Positions 5,835 through 12,354 are shown, counted from the first letter of the stretch. The stretch is 14,127 bases of DNA from Rhodoferax sp. (GCA_029946045.1 JAQSDS010000424.1:1-14127), one strand, 5' to 3'. Notes: generated from the sequence alone by a model not told the origin. Numbers and translations are program-made.

Positions 5835-6794
5835 ATGCCAGATATGTCCACAACCAACGCCTTGTTTGAGCTTTCCGAGAGCCAGAAGCGTCAGTATATT
5901 GATGCTGAAACGGTTTTCTTGGCCTTGGCTCAAGCCAGAAAAGCTGCCGCCGAAGTGCGTGGTTCGATGTTTTGGCGCGAGCTGAAGGGCACGCGCACCT
6001 TGATCCGCAGTTCTGCATCGGGTGGCCAGAAGTCGCTGGGTGCGCATTCTGAGTCAACGCAAAAGTTGTTTGACAGTTTCATGCTGCGCAAGACGAGCGT
6101 TGAAGCACGGGTGAGGGCGCTAAAGGCTCAGCTTGCCACCCAGCAACGGCTTAATCGGGCGCTTCGGGTGGGCCGGGTGCCCAATATTGTGGTGAATGTT
6201 TTGAATGTGCTGGAAAAGGCTGGCGTGGCAGCCCATTTTTTGGTGGTGGGCACACACGCCCTTTACGCGTTTGAGACCGCCGCCGGCGTGCGGATTGCCG
6301 AGCAGGCCATGGCAACCCGTGATGTCGATATGCTGTTTGACACACGCAAGCGGCTGGCCTTTTTTACGGCCATGGAAAAGCTCGACAGTTCGTTGATTGG
6401 CTTGCTGCGTAAGGTTGACCCCAGCTTTGAGGTGGTTGAAGATCAGCGTTACACCGCCAGAAACAACGATGGTTTTGAGGTGGACATCATCCGCCGAATG
6501 GCGGGCCAGGTTGATCCCCATCCTATGCGCATGAGCGCGGCTGAAGACGATTTTTGGGCCGTGCAAGTGTCCATGGGCGACAAGCTTGCGGCTGCGCGAC
6601 GCTTTGATCAAGTGGTGGTGGCGACCTCGGGCGACATGGCGTTGATGCGTACCGTTCATCCGCTGGATTTTGCGCGGATCAAATTGGCACTGTCGCAGCA
6701 GGTAGACCGTGATGCGAACAAGCGCGGCAAGGACGCACTCCAGGCGACCATTGTGAGCGCCCTGGTGTCAGACTATTTGCCACATTTAGCGTGA
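5835..6794 (+). CDS. Nucleotidyltransferase-fold protein, GSU2403 family
   Basis: This 319-residue protein matches the GSU2403-type nucleotidyltransferase-fold family in its central part. FLVVGTHALYAFE (residues about 134-146) corresponds to the G-[ST] helix of the fold. ATRDVDMLFDTRKRLAFF (about 156-173) holds the DxD-like metal-binding pair, and DGFEVDIIRRM (about 211-221) supplies a third acidic strand. The first 115 residues are mostly charged helix without a known motif. The C-terminal half has a helical region ending at a conserved-looking HPLDFARIKLALS segment. The biochemical role of the family is not established; relatives with this fold include antitoxins and toxins. An alternative start is M4 (5844), and neither start has a clear Shine-Dalgarno sequence. 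The stop codon lies in the 'gtgaatt' that leads into a family C repeat. Confidence 0.7.
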   Translation: MPDMSTTNALFELSESQKRQYIDAETVFLALAQARKAAAEVRGSMFWRELKGTRTLIRSSASGGQKSLGAHSESTQKLFDSFMLRKTSVEARVRALKAQLATQQRLNRALRVGRVPNIVVNVLNVLEKAGVAAHFLVVGTHALYAFETAAGVRIAEQAMATRDVDMLFDTRKRLAFFTAMEKLDSSLIGLLRKVDPSFEVVEDQRYTARNNDGFEVDIIRRMAGQVDPHPMRMSAAEDDFWAVQVSMGDKLAAARRFDQVVVATSGDMALMRTVHPLDFARIKLALSQQVDRDANKRGKDALQATIVSALVSDYLPHLA

Positions 6795-6834
6795 ATTTTT
6801 GTAGGAGCGGCGGCAGCCGCGAATGCCCCCAGCG
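6791..6834. repeat. Family C repeat overlapping the end of the nucleotidyltransferase gene
   Basis: The gtgaatt leader seen before other C copies begins at 6791 and contains the TGA stop of the upstream gene (6792-6794). The core gtaggagcgg starts at 6801. Confidence 0.85.
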
Positions 6835-6856
6835 TGGCAACCCATGGGGTGTGGCT

Positions 6857-6940
6857 TTTGTGGGAGGCCCGCCCTCGGGCCGAAGGATGTCCTGGGGCAT
6901 TCGCGGCGAGGGCGCCGCTCCCACAAGGCTCGCAATGACG
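6857..6940. repeat. Family B repeat followed by a family A arm
   Basis: A full B unit (about 6857-6927) is followed directly by the A arm ctcgcaatgacg (6929-6940). The 37 bases from here to the glycosyltransferase start must hold its translation signals; no clear Shine-Dalgarno sequence is seen there. Confidence 0.85.
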
Positions 6941-6977
6941 TTACCGGCGCATACGCACTTGCAATCGTCTCCCATTT

Positions 6978-8309
6978 ATGAAAATTCTTCTCTACGGCAT
7001 TAATTTCACACCCGAGCTGACCGGCATCGGCAAGTACACGGGCGAAATGGCCACTTGGCTGGCGGCGCGCGGGCACGAGGTGCGGGTGGTGACAGCACCG
7101 CCGTATTACCCGGCGTGGCAGGTGGGGGCTGGGTTCAGAAATGGGTGGGGTACAGAAGTCATGGATTGCCACGGCGCTGACGGCAGTTTGGTGGTTTACC
7201 GCTGCCCTTTGTGGGTGCCGTCGCGGCCCGGTGGGGCCAAGCGGCTGCTGCACCTGGCCAGCTTTGCGCTGAGCAGCCTGCCGGTGATGTTGCGCCAAAT
7301 CTTCTGGCGGCCCGATGTGGTTTGGGTGGTGGAGCCGCCGCTGTTTTGTGCGCCCACCGCTGCAGCCGTGGCCCGGCTCAGTGGTGCCAAGGCCTGGCTG
7401 CATGTGCAAGACTTTGAGGTGGATGCGGCGTTTGACCTGGGGCTGCTGAAGGGCGAGCGCATCAAGCGCATGGTGCTGGCTGCCGAGCGCTGGCTGGTGC
7501 GCCACTTTGATGTGGTGAGCACAATTTCTGGCCGGATGCTGGAGCGTTTGCAGGCCAAGGGTGTAGCGCCTGAGCGCACGGTGCTGTTCCCTAATTGGGT
7601 GGATATTGCGGCGATTACGCCGGAGGCCCCTGGATTGCCGCGCTTCGCTCGCAATGACGAAACAAATAGCCGTCATTGCGAGCTAAACGACGTGGCAATC
7701 CAGGGGAAGCTGAATCATTTCCGCGCTCTTTTAGGCATCGAACCCGAATCCGTGGTGGCCCTGTACAGCGGCAACATGGGCGGCAAGCAGGGGCTGGAGG
7801 TGTTGGCCGATGTGGCCAGACTGTGCCAGCCGCAGGCCAGCGCCGCGCACCCAGAAATAGTTTTCGTGTTCTGTGGCAACGGCGCGGGCCGCGCTGACCT
7901 GGTGCAGCGCTGCGCGGGTTTGCCGAATGTGCACTTTATGGAACTGCAGCCCATGGAGCTGTTAAACGACCTGCTGGCCATGGCCGACATTCACCTGTTG
8001 CCCCAGCGCGCCGACGCCGCCGACCTGGTCATGCCCAGCAAGCTGACCGGCATGATGGCCAGCGGCCGCCCGGTGGTGGCCACTGCCGTGGCCGGTAGTG
8101 AACTGGCGCAGGTGGTGCAGGGCCTGCTGGTGCCGCCCGAAGACCCGCAGGCTTTTGCCGAAGCAGTGCTGGCCCTGGCCAGCAAGCCCCAGTGGCGCGC
8201 CGCCCTGGGCGCCGCAGGCCGCAAATACGCCGAAGATCACCTTGACCGGGAGGCTGTGTTGGCTAAGTTTGAGGCGGATTTGCAGGGGTTGGTGGCGGCG
8301 CCACGGTAG
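6978..8309 (+). CDS. wcaI: WcaI-type GT4 glycosyltransferase carrying an in-frame repeat insertion
   Basis: This 443-residue cytoplasmic glycosyltransferase of the GT4/GT-B fold is of the WcaI type, which transfers a sugar onto a lipid-linked EPS precursor. The N-terminal Rossmann domain begins MKILLYGINFTPELTGIGKY. The acceptor-side region YRCPLWVPSRPGGAKRLLHL is at residues 74-93. The C-terminal donor domain begins near ALYSGNMGGKQGLEVL (261-276) and contains LVMPSKLTGMMASGRPVVAT. Two segments look foreign to the family. Residues 217-243 are encoded by a complete family A palindrome (7627-7706), and residues about 60-66 by a 19-bp fragment of the same repeat. Both keep the frame. Whether the enzyme still works is unknown: the larger insertion falls in the linker between the two Rossmann domains, where tolerance is plausible. 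No clear ribosome-binding site precedes the ATG. Confidence 0.85.
   Translation: MKILLYGINFTPELTGIGKYTGEMATWLAARGHEVRVVTAPPYYPAWQVGAGFRNGWGTEVMDCHGADGSLVVYRCPLWVPSRPGGAKRLLHLASFALSSLPVMLRQIFWRPDVVWVVEPPLFCAPTAAAVARLSGAKAWLHVQDFEVDAAFDLGLLKGERIKRMVLAAERWLVRHFDVVSTISGRMLERLQAKGVAPERTVLFPNWVDIAAITPEAPGLPRFARNDETNSRHCELNDVAIQGKLNHFRALLGIEPESVVALYSGNMGGKQGLEVLADVARLCQPQASAAHPEIVFVFCGNGAGRADLVQRCAGLPNVHFMELQPMELLNDLLAMADIHLLPQRADAADLVMPSKLTGMMASGRPVVATAVAGSELAQVVQGLLVPPEDPQAFAEAVLALASKPQWRAALGAAGRKYAEDHLDREAVLAKFEADLQGLVAAPR
7155..7173. repeat. Family A fragment inside the glycosyltransferase gene
   Basis: These 19 bases are identical to 877-895, the inner arm of the intergenic A unit. They encode part of the EVMDCHG segment. 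Confidence 0.7.
7627..7706. repeat. Complete family A palindrome inside the glycosyltransferase gene
   Basis: Outer 13-bp perfect arms cccctggattgcc (7627-7639) and ggcaatccagggg (7694-7706) enclose inner 13-bp perfect arms gctcgcaatgacg (7647-7659) and cgtcattgcgagc (7671-7683) with an 11-nt loop. Compared with the intergenic units at 838-920 and 4365-4443, inner and outer arms are exchanged: two half-units meet head to head rather than tail to tail. It spans A217 to G243 of the protein and has no in-frame stop. Confidence 0.93.
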
Positions 8310-8316
8310 GGAAGGC

Positions 8317-8354
8317 ATGGATTGCCACGTCGCCTGCGGCTCCTCGCAATGACG
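8317..8354. repeat. Family A half-unit after the glycosyltransferase gene
   Basis: These 38 bases are identical to 883-920 and begin 8 bp after the glycosyltransferase stop codon. Confidence 0.88.
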
Positions 8355-8381
8355 ATTCGGTTGTGATTGCGAGCCTCTGCC

Positions 8382-8447
8382 TTTGTGGGAGGTCCGCCCT
8401 CGGGCCGAAGGATGTCCTGGGGCATTCGCGGCTTCCGCCGCTCCTAC
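8382..8447. repeat. Family B repeat, variant right half
   Basis: The left half is typical B. The right half is the inverse of a family C core (ending ccgctcctac), so the two ends pair with one mismatch. The preceding gcgagcctctgcct also precedes the B unit at 9475. Confidence 0.85.
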
Positions 8448-8452
8448 GGGGG

Positions 8453-8640
8453 GCCATCATTCGCGAATGCGCACCACGCGCGGGCATCATCCGTGAATTC
8501 GCACCACGCACGGCCATCATCCGTGAATTCGTAGGAGCGGCGGCAGCCGCGAATGTCCCCAGCGCGGGCCATGAGATTGTCCAGGTTGGATTTTCGTAGG
8601 AGCGGCGGCAGCCGCGAATGCTCCCAGCGCGGCAATCCAG
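8453..8640. repeat. 30-bp tandem repeat leading into two family C units
   Basis: The motif catcatccgtgaattcgc and flank recurs with a 30-bp period (starting 8455, 8485 and 8515), with a few substitutions. The third copy runs into a C unit at 8531; a second C unit starts at 8596 and ends in an A-type ggcaatccag. Positions 8641-8778 before mntA hold no clear promoter I can name, apart from the Shine-Dalgarno sequence. Confidence 0.82.
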
Positions 8641-8778
8641 CGCCCCAGTTCCCATCATTGCGACACGTTTCTGCTATTTTTCGGTATGTGACTAAACTGG
8701 GCAGACAGACGGTTGCGTTGCAACTATCATCTAACGAGTCCGAAATTAAACCGAATCGCCGCTAGAAGGAGAACGCCT

Positions 8779-9063
8779 GTGCACCCACTGATTGAATCTC
8801 ATCGCACGGAGTTGCGTTCGCTCGCACGCCGCTATGGTGTGCGTTCAATTCGGGTTTTCGGCTCAATGGCGCGAGATGATGCAAGTCAAACCAGCGATGT
8901 GGATTTACTGGTTGAGGCGTCGGGTCCTTTGTCGGGATTTTCGCTGGGTGCCTTACTCATGGATGCGCAAGATTTGCTGGGCCGCAGGGTCGATGTCGTG
9001 ACTCTCAATTCATTGCACCCACTGATGCGGGATCGGGTTTTGCGCGAATCTTTGCCTGTCTAA
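8779..9063 (+). CDS. mntA: MntA-type antitoxin, minimal nucleotidyltransferase
   Basis: This 94-residue minimal nucleotidyltransferase is the antitoxin half of a HEPN/MNT module. In studied MntA-HepT pairs it transfers AMP groups to a tyrosine of the HEPN toxin and thereby inactivates it. The signature is complete: VFGSMARDDASQTSDVDLLV places G28-S29 and the metal-binding D40 and D42 in the expected order, and RRVDVV supplies the third acid at D72. The GTG start at 8779 is chosen because AAGGAGA (8766-8772) lies at the right distance; a longer frame upstream lacks such a site. The toxin gene follows after an 8-bp gap. The codon use and lack of repeats inside the pair fit a self-contained transferred module. 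Confidence 0.88.
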   Translation: MHPLIESHRTELRSLARRYGVRSIRVFGSMARDDASQTSDVDLLVEASGPLSGFSLGALLMDAQDLLGRRVDVVTLNSLHPLMRDRVLRESLPV

Positions 9064-9071
9064 TTTCTGCC

Positions 9072-9419
9072 ATGAAGCCCAGTCTTGAAGCCGATCTGGT
9101 GTACATCGCTCACATGCTTGAATGCATTTCCCGGGTAAATAGGTACTGTGAGGGCGGCGAGTCCAGTTTCAGGCAAAGCTGCTTAATCCAGGATGCCGTC
9201 ATTCGTAACCTGCAAACAATGGCAGAAGCCAGCCAGCAATTGAGCGAGCCTACAAAAGGTATCGCATCAGATGTGCCATGGCGCGCCATTTCCGGGTTTC
9301 GCAACATCATTGTTCATGATTACCTTGGTGTTGATCTTGACATGGTTTGGCAGGTTGTTGCAGCGGACTTGCCGATGCTGCATGCCGCATTGTTGAGGAT
9401 CAGAGACTCCCAAATTTAG
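9072..9419 (+). CDS. hepT: HepT-type HEPN ribonuclease toxin
   Basis: This 115-residue all-helical HEPN-domain toxin is the presumed RNase partner of MntA. The catalytic RX4-6H motif is present as FRNIIVHDY: R77 and H82 form the RNase motif, and Y84 completes the RX4HXY arrangement in which the tyrosine is the known site of AMP addition by MntA. QDAVIRNLQTMAEASQQL (about 40-57) is the long helix typical of the HepT family. Size and gene order, antitoxin first, match described modules. The start lies 8 bp after the mntA stop with no strong Shine-Dalgarno sequence, so translation may be coupled. All key residues are present, so an active pair is likely. Confidence 0.9.
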   Translation: MKPSLEADLVYIAHMLECISRVNRYCEGGESSFRQSCLIQDAVIRNLQTMAEASQQLSEPTKGIASDVPWRAISGFRNIIVHDYLGVDLDMVWQVVAADLPMLHAALLRIRDSQI

Positions 9420-9474
9420 CCTGCTGCCATGATGATTTGATCACCGGTTTCCCATCATTGCGAGCCTCTGCCTC

Positions 9475-9539
9475 TGTGGGAGGCCCGCCTTCGGGCCGAA
9501 GGATGTCCTGGGGCATTCGCGGCTGCCGCCGCTCCCACG
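9475..9539. repeat. Family B repeat with a C-type right half
   Basis: The left half is typical B (ctgtgggaggcccgcc). The right half is the inverse of a C core and ends in ctcccac. It starts 55 bp after the hepT stop and is preceded by the A-like cattgcgag. Confidence 0.87.
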
Positions 9540-9552
9540 GGGGCCCTCATGC

Positions 9553-9714
9553 GTGAATTCGTAGGAGCGGCGGCAGCCGCGAAAGCCCCCAGCGCGGCCA
9601 TCATCCGTGAATTCGTAGGAGCGGCGGCAGCCGCGAATGCCCCCAGCGCGGCCATCATCCGTGAATTCGTAGGAGCGGCGGCAGCCGCGAATGTCACCAG
9701 CGCGGCAATCCACC
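9553..9714. repeat. Three tandem 54-bp repeats built on family C
   Basis: Three head-to-tail copies of exactly 54 bp start at 9553, 9607 and 9661, each with gtgaattc, the C core gtaggagcgg at 9561, 9615 and 9669, and a cagcgcggc tail. The copies differ at a few bases only. There are no unique spacers. Confidence 0.93.
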
Positions 9715-9731
9715 ACCAATAAAATCAATCA

Positions 9732-10106
9732 ATGAAAAATCATCGCCTTGCTCAAGGCTTGCTGTTATTGCAAGTGCTGCTGCTTCTGATTGGCACACAA
9801 ATGCCGGGTGCTTTGCGCGCTGAGCTTGAGGCCAGCCTGCATTCCCCTTGGGGCCTTTCGTCGTGGGCGCATTTTGTGATTTTTGCGGGTATGGCCGCTG
9901 TGACTTTTGCCTGGCCCATGGCCTGGCCCTGGCACCGGGTGCTGCTGGCAGCGCTGGGCCTGGCGCTGCTGTCTGAGGGCTTGCAGTTTTTTGCCATCGA
10001 CCGGCATCCGCGCTGGGTGGATGTGGGTATTGACCTGGCCGGGGCTGTGGTGGGCATGGGTTTGGTTGTTTTGTGGGAGGCCCGCCCTCGGGCCGATGGC
10101 CGTTGA
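9732..10106 (+). CDS. VanZ-family membrane protein with a repeat-derived C-terminus
   Basis: This 124-residue membrane protein of the VanZ-like family has four predicted membrane segments, at about residues 6-24, 44-62, 67-88 and 98-115. The family signature is visible as SSWAHFVIFAGMA near 42-54 and SEGLQFFAIDRHPRWVDVGI at 79-98. VanZ relatives are common at the ends of EPS clusters of Burkholderiales, but their role there is not known; the name comes from a teicoplanin-resistance accessory protein. The last 11 residues (LWEARPRADGR) and the stop codon are encoded by a family B repeat (10071-10138), so the original C-terminus has been replaced or extended. No clear Shine-Dalgarno sequence precedes the ATG, and a tandem repeat ends 17 bp upstream. 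Confidence 0.82.
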   Translation: MKNHRLAQGLLLLQVLLLLIGTQMPGALRAELEASLHSPWGLSSWAHFVIFAGMAAVTFAWPMAWPWHRVLLAALGLALLSEGLQFFAIDRHPRWVDVGIDLAGAVVGMGLVVLWEARPRADGR

Positions 10107-10138
10107 AGGCATTCGCGGCGAGGGCGCCGCTCCCACAA
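10071..10138. repeat. Family B repeat over the 3' end of the vanZ-like gene
   Basis: Perfect 9-bp ends ttgtgggag (10071-10079) and ctcccacaa (10130-10138). The internal spacer differs from other B units (gatggccgttgaaggc). The hairpin followed by AAAA could also end transcription between the two convergent genes. Confidence 0.9.
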
Positions 10139-10140
10139 AA

Positions 10141-10210
10141 GGCAGCTCACAAAAGGCAGCTCACAAAAGGCAGCTCACAAAAGGCAGCCCAACAAACGCA
10201 GCTCACAAAA
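10141..10210. repeat. 14-bp tandem repeat
   Basis: Three exact copies of ggcagctcacaaaa (10141-10182) are followed by two degenerate copies. It lies between the convergent vanZ-like and yjbH-like genes and ends just outside the stop codon of the latter. Confidence 0.9.
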
Positions 10211-10218
10211 GCCTGTGC

Positions 10219-12303
10219 TCAGGGCATCAAGCCACGGCCATACAGATAGAAGGACTCGCGCAGGCGCGGCAGTTGGGTGCTGAGGTAGTCTGGTGTCATA
10301 CGGCCCGCGTTCATTAGCTCTAGCTCAGACTTGTAGCTCAGGTCGACCGGGCGCACGGCGTTGGGGCGCTGGGAGTTGGCTTTGTCGGTGGCTGAGGTCA
10401 ACAGCGAGCGAATGGGCAGGGCATAACGCGGGTTGCCGCTGAGCGTGATGGCGCTGGCGCCCATGCCTTGGCACGGGGTGAGCGGCAGGCTCAGCTCCAG
10501 GCCGATAAAGCTGTTGCCACCGCCCTTGCGGGCAAACATTTGCAGCGACACGTCGCCAAACCAGCGCGTCAGGGCCAGGGCAGGGCCGGTGCTGCCGTCG
10601 GTGTAGCTGTTCACGCCGCCTTCCAGCCAGGTGGTAGTGGCCATGCGCCAGCGGTAGCTGGCCGAACTGGCGTTGTAGGTGCCGGGCAGCTCGGAGCTGT
10701 CGGTGGCACGCACGGCGCGGGCACGCAGGTGCACGCTGTCTTCAACGCGGCCGGGCACAAATACGGTGGCTTCGGCTTCCAGCCCTGCTGTGTTGTACTG
10801 GTACAGACCCGCGCCCACGCTAGCCAATGCTTGTTGCCCCAGCCAGAACGATTGTTGCAGCGCCAGGGTTTGCAGGCCGTTGCGGTGGCGTAGGTTGGCG
10901 TAGGCGCGGCCGGGGTCCATGTTGATGCTGTTGTCGATGCGTTGCACCACGTCGGCATAGGCCTCTGCGCCGGTCCACAGCGGTACGCTGGTGCGGGCCT
11001 GCACCGCCAGCGAATGGTTGAACAGGCCAATTTCGGTGCCCACGGTGTAGTTGAGCAGCGGGCTCAGGGCCACACGCACGCGGCTGGTGGCTTGGGCGTT
11101 GCCGTGCGCCCACGTCACGGTGCTGGCGTCGTAGCCGGGCAGGCGGCCAAAGCCCAGTGTGGCTTGCACGGCAGACGACTCGGCCCCATCGCGCAGCCAG
11201 GCGCGGTAGCTGGGCACGCTGACCGATGTTTCGGACACCACCAGGCCGGCCTTGCGTGCAATCACATGCAGGCGCCGGCTGCTGACAGGCGCGTGCTCGG
11301 CGGCCAGGCCCAGCACGATGCCCAGGGCATCTAGCTCGTTGTGCAGGTAGCGCTGGTTTTCATATTCAACCACCAGGTCGTCGTTGATGGTGCCCACGCG
11401 CACGCGGTCAAGCCCGGCGCTGCGCAGGATGCTGTAAAGCGTGGCCAGGCGCTCGGCGCTGGGGGTTGTGGACGCGACTGTGAGCGCGGGCAGTGGCGGC
11501 TGTGCCTTGGCTGCGCTGCGGCTGCGTTGTGTGCGGGTGGCGTCGTCGGTTTGCAGTGGCACCACCAGCGCCAGGTTGACACTGTTGGTGTTGGACTGCG
11601 CGATGACGCTGCCAAAGGCGCGCTGCACGGTGCCTACCACTTGTGCATCGCCCAGCCAGGGCATGACCGGGCTGTAGTAACGCAGGCCGACGTGGCGGCG
11701 GGTGCCGTCAGTTTCAGCTAGCAGCGTGGCGCGGGTGTCCCACAGGCGCAGTTCGGCGCCGCCAAACACGCCGTCGAGCACGCGCCCGGCCTTGGCCACC
11801 ACAGATTGCTGGCCGCGCGCATAGCCTAAGGACCAGCGCAGCGGGCCCAGCTCGTCGCTGGCCACCGCATAGATGGAGCGGAAGTACACCGCCGCTTCAC
11901 CGCCGTAGTCGGTCAGGCCCAGCGCCAGCTTGGGCAGGCCACGGGCCTCAATAGGCAGCTGCCACTTGAGGCTGGCAGACAGGTCGCCGCCGATCAGTTC
12001 CGCCGAGTCGGGGCGCGGGTTGGGCAGGTTCTGGTTGTGATTAAGGCGACCAAACAGCTCTACCCCACCGCCCAGACCAAAGCCCGCCAGGTAGTTGCGA
12101 TGGTGGTTGTAGGCGGTGCCGAGGTTGGGGTCTTCGTTGCCGATGCTGACCACCGCGTCGCCACTGCCCAACACGTAGGCCGACGGAATGTTGAGCCCAC
12201 CCACCGCGCCCAGGCTGGCCACACCCAGCCCCTGAGCCTGGGCGGGCCAGGTGGGCCACAGCAACAGGCTGGCAACAGACATCAGGGCGGGCAGTTTGTT
12301 CAT
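10219..12303 (-). CDS. yjbH: YjbH/GfcD-type outer-membrane protein for exopolysaccharide
   Basis: This 694-residue exported protein matches the YjbH (DUF940) family in sequence style and length, close to the roughly 700 residues of E. coli YjbH and GfcD. Those proteins are outer-membrane beta-barrels needed for exopolysaccharide or group 4 capsule production. Residues 1-24 form a signal peptide with likely cleavage after AQA. The start of the mature protein, IPSAYVLGSGDAVVSIGNED, is typical of the family. The rest is rich in alternating aromatic and polar strands (for example YFRSIYAVASDELGPLRWSL) as in large barrels. The C-terminal SFYLYGRGLMP is conserved-looking. The gene lies 80 bp after a lipoprotein gene on the same strand, as in yjb/gfc operons where a lipoprotein precedes the barrel protein, but an intrinsic terminator lies between them. 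No Shine-Dalgarno sequence is visible. Confidence 0.83.
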   Translation of the reverse strand: MNKLPALMSVASLLLWPTWPAQAQGLGVASLGAVGGLNIPSAYVLGSGDAVVSIGNEDPNLGTAYNHHRNYLAGFGLGGGVELFGRLNHNQNLPNPRPDSAELIGGDLSASLKWQLPIEARGLPKLALGLTDYGGEAAVYFRSIYAVASDELGPLRWSLGYARGQQSVVAKAGRVLDGVFGGAELRLWDTRATLLAETDGTRRHVGLRYYSPVMPWLGDAQVVGTVQRAFGSVIAQSNTNSVNLALVVPLQTDDATRTQRSRSAAKAQPPLPALTVASTTPSAERLATLYSILRSAGLDRVRVGTINDDLVVEYENQRYLHNELDALGIVLGLAAEHAPVSSRRLHVIARKAGLVVSETSVSVPSYRAWLRDGAESSAVQATLGFGRLPGYDASTVTWAHGNAQATSRVRVALSPLLNYTVGTEIGLFNHSLAVQARTSVPLWTGAEAYADVVQRIDNSINMDPGRAYANLRHRNGLQTLALQQSFWLGQQALASVGAGLYQYNTAGLEAEATVFVPGRVEDSVHLRARAVRATDSSELPGTYNASSASYRWRMATTTWLEGGVNSYTDGSTGPALALTRWFGDVSLQMFARKGGGNSFIGLELSLPLTPCQGMGASAITLSGNPRYALPIRSLLTSATDKANSQRPNAVRPVDLSYKSELELMNAGRMTPDYLSTQLPRLRESFYLYGRGLMP

Positions 12304-12322
12304 GCGAAATCAGAATGAGTTG

Positions 12323-12354
12323 ACAAAAAAAACCCGCTGGCTTCAGCGGGTTTT
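12323..12354 (-). terminator. Intrinsic terminator between the lipoprotein and yjbH genes
   Basis: Perfect 9-bp stem aacccgctg (12331-12339) and cagcgggtt (12344-12352) with a 4-nt loop. On the minus strand it is followed by a run of eight T. On the plus strand TTTT follows, so it may work both ways. Only 19 bp separate the end of the T-tract from the yjbH start codon, too little for a new promoter. Confidence 0.9.

Noticed and set aside
8641..8778. Possible integron attC site (a ctaacgag-like core before mntA)
   Set aside because: No matching inverse core or paired L boxes were found, and there is no integrase.
9553..9714. Regularly repeated units resembling a CRISPR array
   Set aside because: The 54-bp copies are joined head to tail with no unique spacers, and no cas gene is present.
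9441..9728. Minus-strand frame with repeated GGIRGCRRSYEF-like peptides
   Set aside because: It is a translation of the tandem C repeats; there is no ribosome-binding site.
10219..12303. Several plus-strand frames opposite the yjbH-like gene
   Set aside because: The minus strand encodes one continuous 694-residue exported protein with a signal peptide; the others are shadows.
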